Assembly (NCBI GenBank): GCA_015680685.1
Contig: MNCI01037900.1
Span: 1 to 64,000 of the forward strand
Origin: Gnetum montanum
Taxonomy: Eukaryota > Streptophyta > Gnetopsida > Gnetales > Gnetaceae
Direction: 5' to 3'
Length of the DNA: 64,000 bases
The translations under genes were made by a program, and so were the position numbers. Shown in pieces: positions 45,884 through 56,333 of this stretch (position 1 is the stretch's first letter; each line of letters begins with the position of its first letter). Below the pieces are notes generated by a model. The model ran no database searches. It was not told where the DNA came from and saw only the letters and a list, made by a program, of their open reading frames with translations.

Positions 45884-46034
45884 GTTTTGCCAATTTTGTA
45901 GTTGTAGCACATTCTTTGTGTTGTGTCTCAATTTTGTTTTCATTTCAAAATATGGCATAAACCCATTTTCACCATCCAATAATCTCATACCTATCCACTG
46001 TGTAATCATTGTAACTCGAGAACGAATTTTCATT

Positions 46035-46870
46035 CAGTCATGGGGGTATGATGAGTTGCTATTTAGTCAACTGCAAAACCACGGACGCGAAATCGCAGAC
46101 ACGATATCATGTACGCAATATCGCAACTGTTCTCCTCATCTATAAATAAGAGGTAGATAGATCCGATAGGGAGTTTTCTAGTTTCTAGTTTAAGTGTTAA
46201 AGTTTTATGTAGTTATTCTCTAAACCCTTCTCTCCTAGTGTATGCTTGCAATGTGGCGATTGCAATTGTACGACATCCTTATTCGAGTTTGACATACTTG
46301 GACATGCACATGACCGAAAATAAAGATCGAGATTACTTCATCATTGTAGAATTCACTTAGATTAATTATTTACTTAATTTCTATTTACTTCTTTCTTAGT
46401 TAATCTCTCTCACCCTTAAACTCCTATTAAACACGGAATGGGTACGACTTGATTATGAGCATTTAAGTGTGACTACTTGGTAACCTAGTAGCATACCTAG
46501 GATTTGCGCTTGGTAATCCCAGTAGTAGTCATGCATGAAGTCCAAGATGTGTACAAATAATCAAGAAATAGATGCTCATCGCACTTAGGCTAGCTTAGAT
46601 TCTCTCTCACCCTTTCTCTCTTAGCTTAGTTAATATTATCTTCCATTACATTTAGGAGTAGCATTAGGTTAGAAACCATATCATACACCTCACCCTGGAC
46701 TAAACCATACATGACACAACTAATACTAGTCCAGGTGGGAAGACAGCAAACTGCGACCTAAGGCTAACTATCTAGATGCCACAACTAGTCCATCTGTGGA
46801 GTTCGACCAGATCGCATGTGTAACACTCATATTTGTATGGTTGAGTGTAGGGGTACCTCGTCACTCATCA
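46035..46870 (+). mobile_element. Element F: PPT and 3' LTR (822 bp)
   Basis: The PPT CAGTCATGGGGGTA ends at 46048 and the LTR is 46049-46870 (TGATGAGTTGC to CACTCATCA). It is 28 bp longer than the 5' LTR. The difference lies in the U3, where an extra GGACGCGAAATCGCAGACACG-like unit precedes the GATATCATGTACGCAATATCGC unit. Otherwise the two LTRs align end to end. Confidence 0.92.
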
Positions 46871-47360
46871 ACTACAATATCATAAATGCTATATCACAAA
46901 TGCTACATCACATCTACTATAACTTAGTTGCACTAACATATCCTTGTTGTNTAGTGCAACTAAGTTATAGTAGATGTGATGTAGCATTTGTGATATAGCA
47001 TTTATGATATTGTAGTTGATGAGTGACGAGGTACCCCTACACTCAACCATACAAATATGAGTGTTACACATGCGATCTGGTCGAACTCCACAGATGGACT
47101 AGTTGTGGCATCTAGATAGTTAGCCTTAGGTCGCAGTTTGCTGTCTTCCCACCTGGACTAGTATTAGTTGTGTCATGTATGGTTTAGTCCAGGGTGAGGT
47201 GTATGATATGGTTTCTAACCTAATGCTACTCCTAAATGTAATGGAAGATAATATTAACTAAGCTAAGAGAGAAAGGGTGAGAGAGAATCTAAGCTAGCCT
47301 AAGTGCGATGAGCATCTATTTCTTGATTATTTGTACACATCTTGGACTTCATGCATGACN
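46528..47360. repeat. 408-bp perfect inverted duplication bounded by Ns
   Basis: Positions 46952-47359 are the reverse complement of 46528-46935. The two arms are separated by 15 bases and N46951, and the second arm ends exactly at N47360. The copied interval spans the end of the element F LTR, the TSD and 60 bp of flank. The N boundaries point to an assembly artefact rather than a natural palindrome. Two open frames in the palindrome encode the same peptide on opposite strands. Confidence 0.9.
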
Positions 47361-47952
47361 ATATACATCCTAAACCCATGTATCCACTATTGGGCGACTA
47401 AGCGCTATGCTATTATGTGTACTAAGCAATAACGCTGCTAGGATTACCAAGTGAATACATGTTATGCTTGAAGTGGTTGTACTTATGTGTTTAATCTATT
47501 TACTTAATTGCTTTATTAACTTAATTACTGAAAACATTTAATAAATAATTTAAAACATTTAATAAAGATTTAAAACATTAAATGCATAAATAAAATATTT
47601 AATCTATTTAGAATGCCATAAGGTTTATCAAAAAGCTCATCTTTATTGCCACACACACTATCGTGCTAAGGTACAACAATGCTCGAATAAAGATCCATAC
47701 ACTCAATGACTTCTGTTGCAAGCACTTGGAGAAAATTCTAACTTTCAAATGGAAAAACTACAAAAGCTTCACTGCAACTACAATCTCTTATGCCATAAAT
47801 GCGGCTGGTAAGTGCATATTTATAGCCAAAAATCGACACTGCATCGACGGGGCCTTGTCGACGCATGATAAGATGCGTCGACTAGGGCTCGTCGATGAGG
47901 CCCAGTTGATGAGGCTACGTCGACAAAACTAACTCATCATACCCCCATGATG
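47361..47952 (-). mobile_element. Element H: 3' LTR (partial) and PPT
   Basis: On the minus strand the PPT (CATGGGGGTA, 47949-47940) is followed by the LTR start TGATGAGTTAG at 47939. The U3 (about 47930-47845) is built of GTCGACGCAT / ATGCGTCGAC palindrome words and CATCGAC words, then CTATAAATATGC (47826-47815). The LTR runs left to the N at 47360; its remaining part is hidden by the artefactual inverted piece. The right side of H (5' LTR, gag) was not found. Confidence 0.82.
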
Positions 47953-48187
47953 GAATGAAAACTCATCCTTGAGTTCTTTTACAAAATTTGGGAAGGTATG
48001 GGATTATTGATTGACTTATTTCAAACAAAACAGATTGATTAACTTGACAAAAAATTGAGTACTCAGGTGTACAGATCAACACATGACAAAAGATGACAAT
48101 ATTTAGGACATAAAATTGAACACCATGACATAACTCTTCAAAATTGAATAGCATGTTCCTTGATGGCGTGAAGTGTGGTGGAGAAGA

Positions 48188-50120
48188 TTAGATGGTCCTA
48201 GGCAGTGGTGGCTCCTGAGGTTCTGAGGAACCTTCCCCAACTTCATGCACCGACGGCGATTGAGGTGGCTACAACTGTCTTATTGCTACTACAACTTCAA
48301 GTGGGAGGCGAAAAGCATCCTGTAGTGCTTTTATTTTCTCCTCCTTGCTTTTGGGATCGTGCACTGCCCATGTAGCTTCACTAATGTAGGTTGGAATAGG
48401 AACATCTCAGGGACACAGGATTGCTGAAAATAGCTCCTTTGTGTTGACGAACCAGGTAGCGAACTATTTGTATTCAATATCAAACATCTTAACTGTGTCC
48501 TTTAACTTCTGGGTAGTCATTCATCCATTTGGCTAGGCTCTCAACGATTGATCGTTGATCTCTGAATTATGCTCTAAGAACTTCGAGTTCAGCATTTGTA
48601 GTCTCAAGCTTCTGCTTAGTGTCTTTGTGGTGCTTGAACTCTATCTCATATAATAGATACGAGCTAGCCACTTGTTTTTCTAACTCTGACCACAACAGTC
48701 CAGCAGTTAGCATTGCCAGGTTTGCATATCGGAGATTGGCCAACTCCATATATTCTGTCATTTCTTCAATTTGCAACTCCTTTAAGTTGATCTCCGCGAT
48801 GTTGTAGGCGTTGATCCCATCAACAATGGGTTGCCACATTTTTCTTCCCTGTTGGAGTTGCTGGAGGGCTTTATTCATTTTCGCCTTTGCCATCTGAATG
48901 TGTTTTTCATTGACTTCTTTTTGCAGGCCAACCTAGTCTCTGTAGTGATTTTTCACTATTTCAAACATGATGGCATCATTCTTCTAGGCAGTGATCTCGA
49001 TGGTAGACTTCTAATGCAAGACACATACTTCCTTCATTGAAAAATTTGGATTTTCTGCAGCCAATCTCCTCAAGAGCTTTCTCAGATTTTGCGTAGATGC
49101 TCAATGGCTGTGTAGGCCTCCGACGTTGTTTATTGAGTGGGTGGTGGTGGTGGCTGCTACTCTTCTTAGGTCGTTGCTGGCATTTTATCTTTCATGATCT
49201 CAGACTATAAGGCCAAAGGAGCATGCTTAATGGTGTCATTGAAGTAATGAATGATGCTTGCCTTTTGCAGAGTTTCCATATGAGGCACAGAAAGGGCAGG
49301 GTCTTCCTTCCACATTCATTTTCCTTAAAGTGCTTTTCGATCTCTAAGTAGATCAATTATGGAAGGTTGACAAAAAATTTCTTGCTTAGAGCAGTGCATG
49401 CTTGGGTAGAGAAGTCAGTTACCTTGCTTGGCCTCACCGTTGGATTGAGGTGAGAGGCCGCAATTTTGAAGTAAATTCGCTTCACTAGTGTGAGCGTGTC
49501 GTACTCCTTACGGTCAACCATGTAGAATCACTGGGTTCACTTCCTCTTGGCCTCAAGGTTACCCTTCATGGACAATTTTTCTAGTTGTGTCCCGATGTCA
49601 AGTAACCCAAGTGCCTGTACAATCGCTTTTGTCGAGTAGGACACTTGAATGTCCTTGATTTTTACAAAGAACTCTGGCCTTCTATGACTTCAAAATAGAT
49701 ATGTCTCTTCCATGTACCATTCCCCACTGAATGTGAGTATTGGCCACATGGGATAGGTTTGCAGCTAAGTCTTGACATCCGCTAGAGCTTTCTCAAGAAA
49801 TGGTCCAAAGTTGATTTCTTAAAAAACTGATCGCTGGGTCTCTTGGGACCTAATGAGGTCTAGGCAGGCTTGAGTCAAAGTGACCTCAAGCTTTGCCATG
49901 GGCCTAGGCACTTCTCCTCACTATGATTGTTCAATAGACATTTCTTCTTCTAGAATCTATTGGATAAATTCCACTTCAAGCTCCTCACGAAGATGTCCCA
50001 TTACATGGGTTACCTTCGATGGTTCTTGGACTTGTTCTTGTTGGCCTCTTCCAACTCTAGGCCGCTTCTCTCATGGTTGAGAAGGTTTTCCTTGCTACAG
50101 GAGCTTTTTTTTGGTACCAT
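48188..50120 (-). pseudogene. Element H: ORF4, minus strand
   Basis: Start at 50120 (ATGGATGGTACC...), in the same surroundings as the C and F starts (TTGTGATTAT before the ATG; here the acceptor AG is GG). Landmarks in order: LEVTLTQACLDLIRSQ, FSGEWYMEETYLF, VKIKDIQVSYSTKAI, YDTLTLVKRIYFKIAASHLNP, LPFLCLIWKLC. Then comes a linker and a coiled-coil piece open for 108 aa (48893-48567, TEYMELANLRYANLAML and KHHKDTKQKLETTNAELEVL). The C-terminus is DPKSKEEKIKALQDAFRLP and EPPLPRTI, with a stop at 48190-48188. This is the best guide to the family's full layout, at about 640 residues, although several stops are present. Nothing upstream (50121-50600) resembles gag or pol, so H is a 3' fragment. 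Confidence 0.72.
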
Positions 50121-50619
50121 CCATAATCACAATGAAACCATGGGTTAGCAATCATTATGTAACCTTAAAGAAATTGGGATACCTTTGTCTCTCAAGGATG
50201 GTTACACTTGGCTCAGTTGTGATTATGGCTGATTTAGTTACTCCAATTATCATTTCATTCATGTGTTATTGTTAATAAATCGCCCTAGAGGTTGTTGGAA
50301 GGGTTAACTATTGAGAAAATTGATTTTTATATGTTATTAAGGTTTTTAATCCTTTGGGGGAGCTAGAAACATTTTCAAAAAATTTTATCAAAAACCTTAA
50401 GGTTTGTGGCCCCCACAATAAAGATCTTATCTCTGGTAATTGCAGGGTTGAAAATAGAGTGATTTGGACAAACGGTTGGGAAGTTATGGGTTTTGGAAGG
50501 TTTTGGGCTTTGAAAAATTACAAAAACTCTCCATGTGTTATGAGCAAATGACCAAAAATAAAATAAAATTGCAAAGTGTTTGGTAGTATATATAGGGTTT
50601 TTGTGTTCAATCTCTTGAT
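50121..50619. other. Interval between element H and a large inverted repeat
   Basis: No gene was recognised. A 65-aa frame at 50354-50551 (GNCRVENRVIWTNGWEVMGF) has no known family features. Confidence 0.45.
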
Positions 50620-53600
50620 GGTTGCAGAGAACAAAAACACCCTAGACAATCTCTAACAATCCCTCCTTTAGGATGTAATATGTGGAATGGTCTTTATATT
50701 TCTTAATCTTCTTCACTAAAGGCTTTTTCGATTTTGATGTTTGAGGCTTAAGGCTTGAACTCTTTGTGATTTTCAAACACCTATCTCATCACATGACTTC
50801 TTCAATGTGATTGAAGCTCCACTTAACTCCTTCCCTTTTTCTTTTAATTTAGGTGACTATCTATAAGCCTCATTGGTCTATTGGACCTTGGCCATTTTGG
50901 GCCATATGCCACTTGGGCTACAACATGACATTTTTGAAACAATACACAATGTCTCTATGGGCTCCAACGTACAAGGTCTCTTTGGGCCATTAAAACTTGC
51001 CAACTTGGGCTAGAGGAAAGAAAGGAGAAATGAGACCTATTGAAACACAATTTGAGGACTCAACCAAGGAAATAAAGGAGCCAATACATTTATTCCATTA
51101 CAGCTTACATCAACAAAAGCTCCAAGACACAAGAACATTTTTAGTCTCATTTTTCCTATAACATAATTTTGCCCCTCCTTTGAATGATGCTTCTCCTTCA
51201 TGTATCTCCTCTTAGCCTAAATGTTTTTTTAATTTTGGTACCTCTAATTATATTAGGCACTTTTTGGCTTTCAAGAGCCTCCATTGTGAACCTTAATATA
51301 CAGTTGTGGCCACAATAACCTCTATGGGTCTCTTGGCCTTTTCCTTTTTTTTCTAAAGCCTTACAATATTTTGAAATCTATGCCACCATGGGCCATAAAC
51401 TTACTTTACAATAACAAGAAGAGAGTGAGAGATAAAGAGAGAAAAAAATATCCTCTAGAAACACAAATTTGAGAACTAAAACATAGGGCAATGAGGGTGC
51501 CAACACATTTTCCATCATTAGTGGCTTACAACAAGAATAAAAATAAAGGTCACCAAACACACAAAAACCTTTAACCTTATTTGGACTTTCAACATAAAAT
51601 CCCCTTCTAACAAACTACCTCAAACAAAATAATTCATTTTCGATAATGCCTCACTTAAACATTCAAGAAAACATATATCGCCCTCCTTTAATTTAATAAT
51701 ATTTGCTACCATGTGGATTGACATGGCTGCCATTTTTTATCAACTTTCACATGACCTACCCTTTCTTGAATTAATTCAACTAAAATATAAAAAATGCTAC
51801 CTACCACCTTGACTTTGAAAGTTTTAAGTTTCTTTAAAAAAAATTTATACCTACCACTTTTTCTTACAAATGTTTGTGATCTACAACAACTTTTTCATGT
51901 GATTTACGTAACCTTTTCGAAGTTGGCAACAAACAATGCTACTACCACCTACAACTATGTGTTGCAATACTCATGGCAACCACACATCATAGCTGAGTGC
52001 ATCCAATCTTGCCTTGTGTGTCATTTGAGATGAACTTCTGCAAGAGTCCCATGATTGTGATAGAGTTTGAGCTAATAGAGTTTGTGTGTGGGGGCTAGCA
52101 ACCATAGAGTGGCCCTTCATGAATAGCATCTAGCACATCAAGATTAAGAGAAGGAGATCATCTGGTGACGGGTTCAAACATGGGATTAGCACCATTTCAA
52201 ATGTAGAGGCCTTGTAGGCATTCTAAAACATGGCCTTGCATCGACAAGCCAAGCTCCACAGGTGCCTTTGCCTTTTCCTAGGAAGATACCCTATTTAAAG
52301 TATCTAGGTTTCAACAGCAGTTGGCTACTAGCCCCCACATGAACTCCATCAACTTAGACTCCATCACAACTACGAGACACTTGAAGAAGTTCATGTCAAA
52401 TGACATATGAGGCAAGATCGGATGCATACAGGCCTAATCTATGGTTGCCATGAGTGTTACAACACGTAGTAACAAGTGGCACTAGCATTGCTAGTTGCTA
52501 GCTTTGAAAAGTGTTACATAGACTATGTGAAAAAGTTGTTGCAAACCACAAAAATTTGTCAAGAAAATATGGTAGCAAAGTCAAGATGACAAGTATAATT
52601 AAAAAAAAAAAGCATTCCATGTTGGTGGTGGTAGCTACATTATCTTTTAAAGAAACTTAAAAATTTGAAAGTCATAGTGGTAGGTGGCATTTTTTATTTT
52701 TTGGTTGAATTAATTCAAGAAAGTGCAGGTCATGTGAAAGTTGATCAAAGATCGCAAACCATGTCAATCCACATGGAAGCAAACATTATTAAATTAAAGG
52801 AGGGTCATATATGCTTTGTTGAATGATTAAGTTAGCCATTATTGAAAATGAATTAGTTTGGTTTAGATAGTTTGTTGAAAGGGCATGCCACATTGAAAGC
52901 CCAAAGGCCACACATTGTTTCTCTCCTCCTCTCTCCCTCTCTTCTTGTTATTGTAAGCCTAGTATAACATCTATGGTGCCATAAATTTCAAAAAACTGTA
53001 AAGCCTTAACAAAAAGGGAAAGGCCAAATGACCCATAGAGGTTAAAAGCGGCTTCAAAGTCCCATGCGTGGCCACAACCCTATATTAAGGTCCACAATAA
53101 AGGCTCTTGCCTAAAAGTGCCCAACAAAATTAGAGACACCAAAATTCTTTTTTTTTTTTAAAAAAAGCATCTAGCCTAAGAGGAGATAAGTGAAGGAGAA
53201 ACATCATCTAATGAGGGACAAAATTATGCTATAAGCAAAATGATGCTAAAAATGTTGTGTCTTCAAGCTTTTGCTAATGTAATCCATAATGAGATAAACG
53301 TATTGACTCCTTTATTTCCTTAGTTGAGTCCTCAAATTATGTTTCAAGAGATCTCATTTTCCCCTTTCTTTCCTCTTGGCAAGTTGTAATGGCCTAAAGA
53401 AGCCTTGTATGTTGTAGCCCATAGAGGCATTGTGTATTGACCCAAAGAGGTCACGTTATAGCCCAAGTGGCATATGACCCAAAATGGCTAAGGTCCAAGA
53501 GCCAAGCCACCTAAATTAAAAGAAAAGTGAAGGAGTTAAGTGGAGCCTCAATCACATTGAAGAAGTCATGTGATGAGACAGACACTTAAATATAACAAAG

Positions 53601-53730
53601 AATTCAAACTTTAAGCCTCAAGCCTCGAACATCAAAATATGAAAGACCATTCCACACATCATACCCTAAAGAAAGGATTGTCAAAAATTATCTTGGGTGT
53701 TTATGTGTTTCATGTTCTCTACAAGCCTAA
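50620..53730. repeat. Large imperfect inverted repeat, arms about 1.1-1.2 kb
   Basis: The left arm is about 50620-51838 and the right arm about 52650-53730, with a spacer of about 0.8 kb. The reverse complement of the right arm follows the left arm from end to end, with an estimated 75-85% identity and small indels. Matches include ACTTCTTCAATGTGATTGA, CTTTTAATTTAGGTG, CACATGACCT and CTTGAATTAATTCAAC. No protein domain is seen in arms or spacer. This could be a foldback element or two copies of one repeat inserted head to head. Confidence 0.82.
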
Positions 53731-55422
53731 GCAATTGAAGATGCAAGTACTACAGATGAAGATATAGATGACAAAGAAAAGAGAACTTCTAAAATTGATA
53801 GAGGATCTTAATATACCTCTTTTTGTACCATGTTGAAAGTCATGTACCTTGTTGATCTATGTGATTAGGAACTTATGTTCATACCCATGCGCTTAAATTG
53901 GTGGGTTGGTGAGATCACATGGGTCACCTACCTTCATGTAACCCTAACCTAACCAAGACCGAACCAAGGTTACCTACCCTAACCAAGGTTCAGTTGACCA
54001 CCCTCCAAAAGCTATATAATGAGGTGTGTGGTTATGTATTTGAGAAGAGAGCAAGAAGAGTGGGCATCTTGAGTGAGAGTATAGAAAGAAAAACTCTTCA
54101 AGAGGTGTAGTGTGCTCTTAAGCACCGCCACCTCCATGCTTTCATTTTTTTTATTGAATAGCTCATCTTTATCCATTTGCATGTGTTTGATGTCGTAGTT
54201 GCAACTTATGCATATTGAGAAAATCTAACTCCTCCATTGGGTGTAGAGTAGAGTAAAGCGTGCTCAAGAAGCACCTCCTCAAGATGCAAGATAAGGAACT
54301 CTGCTATGTGGAGTTGAGTAATGAGTGCTCTGTTGGTACCTCCTGAAGAGACAATTTCTGTGTTTTTCCTTAACTTGTTTGTTGTTGTATTTCTCTCAAA
54401 TTGGTTGATGTTGTTGCTATTTAAATCTGAATTACCTATTTTAGTTGATTTTAATGTCTCAAAGCATATCATCATGTTATCATCCATTTCATATCCTATT
54501 TTCATATTTCATCCATGTTTCAATCCATTTCAATATATCAACTTTGTTTGAATGTCTCAAATGTTGTGAGAAGTTTACCTTCCACTATAGGAATGCACTC
54601 ATCTATAAATAAGTTTTATGAAGGTTATTGCAAATATCATGGACCTGTTACTTGCAAGAGAAATTGTGAGCCCTGATGCCTAGACTTTCTCTTATAAAAA
54701 AGTGTATGCTCCAAATACTCTCTCCCATGGGTTTTGCTACTAGATACAAAGTTTATGGGGCAGTCTTGGATTCAAGGCAGGACACATGCCAAGTTGAAAG
54801 ATGTGAATTTTGTCTTTTTAAAAGGATTGGCGCAAGACCACTCAGTTACTATTTCTCTGTTTCTCTGATTGAAGTTGAAAAAGCATGATCCCCACCAGCA
54901 CACTAGTTTAGTTTGCCGTCTACAACAAAGGCTTATTCCACCCATTCCTCTAGAATGTTGGCAGTCTGCCTTCATTTGGATTTATAAAGGACATATGTCC
55001 ACTTTTTTTTATCTGGATTTTTCTTCAGAGAAATTTATAAAAACAAACTCTGGTAAGGTTCCGTTTATTCCATACCTAATTTAAAAACAAACTCTGGTAA
55101 GGTCCCATTCATTAAGGTCCCATTCATTAAGAACAGTTAGATCTTCTAAAACAAATGAACGTAACAATGATACACCTATTTGAAACTATAGTAAACTCAT
55201 GTTGAAAGCAAACCCATTGATTTGAACCTTTTCAAAGCAGGATTTGAAAGATATAAAATCACAAATATTCCTCATACCGCAATCACCACGATAAATTGTT
55301 TAATTTGAATACTCTTTTCTTTTTCTTACCGCAATCACAATGATAAATTGTTTAATTTGAATACTCTTTTCCTCGATTAATTAGAGGCAATTTCAAATTA
55401 AACGAAAACAGGTACGTCCCGC
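53731..55422. other. Intergenic stretch with short tandem duplications
   Basis: No gene was recognised. ACAAACTCTGGTAAGGT occurs at about 55042 and 55085, and CCCATTCATTAAGG is duplicated near 55106-55130. Open frames at 54321-54551, 54676-54888 and 54869-55084 show no family features. Confidence 0.5.
55275..55370. repeat. 52-bp period tandem duplication
   Basis: TACCGCAATCAC-A-GATAAA followed by TTGTTTAATTTGAATACTCTTTT occurs at 55275-55318 and again at 55327-55370. It lies about 50 bp downstream of the exon on the minus strand. Confidence 0.85.
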
Positions 55423-56043
55423 CTAGTAAGAAACTTCAACAAGTGAACAATATTTAAACGAGAACATAAACATTATGCTATGAAATACAAAGAAACAGTG
55501 CAAATACATCTTTTGAGAAGCATATAGCCTGACACCTCGGTCTCGATGGAAAGCATCCTTAGCTTTCTTCTTCAACTCCTCCGCCGCTTCCCCTTCCTTC
55601 GTACTGTTTCTCATCTTACTCTCAGTCGCTGCCACCGTAGCAACAGCAGGCGGCGCCGCTAACGCATTTCCTTTTACGGAAAACGCGCTGAGAGCCACCA
55701 GAGCTATGCCTACACTCAGCGCTTTCTTCTTCAGCAGCTTCAACACGTTTTGAATGACCGGCGGCAGATTTTGCTTCGGAGGTTGAGAATGCAAAGGTTT
55801 GCAGTCATCTAAGTAATCGAAATTCCGGAAGTATTTTGCGAAACAGGACGACGTTCTCGTGCCACGACCTTGCCCGAAAATGACACTTACGGGGAAACTA
55901 AGACGGCTGCGGTTGATAAGACACGACGGCTCTGGAAATCTCTTTGCCAGAGTAATGGAAAGAAAAGCGACGTCTGAGGAATGGCTGCTGCAGCAGCTGA
56001 GGATTGGTTGTCGAAATGGAAGCAACGCTTGAAGACATGGCAT
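55423..56043 (-). CDS. First exon of a probable plastid-targeted membrane protein
   Basis: I do not recognise the family with certainty. The open frame from 56043 gives up to 206 aa. The first ~70 residues are Ser/Arg-rich and almost free of acidic residues, like a transit peptide. At about residues 92-130 a basic helix (VLKLLKKK) runs into ALSVGIALVALSAF and then GNALAAPPA, a pattern of a thylakoid or envelope membrane segment with an AxA cleavage-like site. A charged helix (EGEAAEELKKKAKDAFHRD) follows. The coding sense probably ends at a donor GAG|GTGTCA at about 55536, since the last 35 residues are hydrophobic and unlike a protein end. A second ATG frame (56047: MDAMSSSVASISTTN) also looks like a transit peptide but closes near 55900. 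Either it is the real start and an indel follows, or it is a shadow. Base composition is richer in CG than the surrounding repeats, as in a live gene. Confidence 0.6.
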   Translation of the reverse strand: MPCLQALLPFRQPILSCCSSHSSDVAFLSITLAKRFPEPSCLINRSRLSFPVSVIFGQGRGTRTSSCFAKYFRNFDYLDDCKPLHSQPPKQNLPPVIQNVLKLLKKKALSVGIALVALSAFSVKGNALAAPPAVATVAATESKMRNSTKEGEAAEELKKKAKDAFHRDRGVRLYASQKMYLHCFFVFHSIMFMFSFKYCSLVEVSY

Positions 56044-56270
56044 CCATTGCTGTTGTCGTTGTTGAACTCTACCTCTGTGCTTTGCTGTACAGAAAAACGA
56101 AGAAATTTATGAAGCATTTCGCAACGAAGAGAGGCAGTGGAGCGAGAAACCAGACACTGATGTTATTTTGAAAAGCGGCCTCTGCGTACGCATCACTGCG
56201 GCAGTCCTGTGCAGCCGGAGGTTATCCACGTTCATGATAAATCGTGTCTGTGTGCAAACGACTGAGGAAA

Positions 56271-56333
56271 ATGGCGGAGCCGGACTTGAAATTGTCGCTT
56301 AATAAAGTTGATGTTGCGGGTGTCACAAAATGA
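56271..56333 (+). CDS. Short divergent ORF, possible first exon
   Basis: ATG in strong context (GAAAATGGCG) opens MAEPDLKLSLNKVDVAGVTK, 20 aa, in CpG-rich sequence 230 bp from the plastid-protein start and in the opposite direction. It may be a first exon (GCGG|GTGTCA is a possible donor) of a gene lost or disrupted further right, or a chance ORF in a promoter. Confidence 0.25.
   Translation: MAEPDLKLSLNKVDVAGVTK

Larger units (their letters stand above)
38601..46875 (+). mobile_element. Element F: complete non-autonomous Ty3/gypsy element without pol
   Basis: The element is 38606-46870 (8265 bp in this assembly), flanked by a perfect TSD ACTAC at 38601-38605 and 46871-46875. It has both LTRs, a tRNA-Asp PBS, gag, spacer, conserved GGGGAGGA block, U3-like cassette, ORF4 and PPT. 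There is no protease, RT, RNase H or integrase anywhere between gag (ends about 41519) and ORF4 (starts 43277). It would have needed enzymes from a relative such as element C. By eye the two LTRs differ at a few percent, mostly C/T and G/A changes, plus a U3 indel. This fits an old insertion in methylated DNA. Confidence 0.92.

Noticed and set aside
46816-47071. Two overlapping frames on opposite strands that encode the same peptide
   Set aside because: They are a by-product of the perfect inverted duplication around N46951 and not genes.
55887-56117. Minus-strand 76-aa frame overlapping the plastid-protein exon
   Set aside because: It lies in another frame, includes the promoter side, and lacks the membrane segment. 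It was kept only as a hint that the true start or an indel may lie near 55900-56047.
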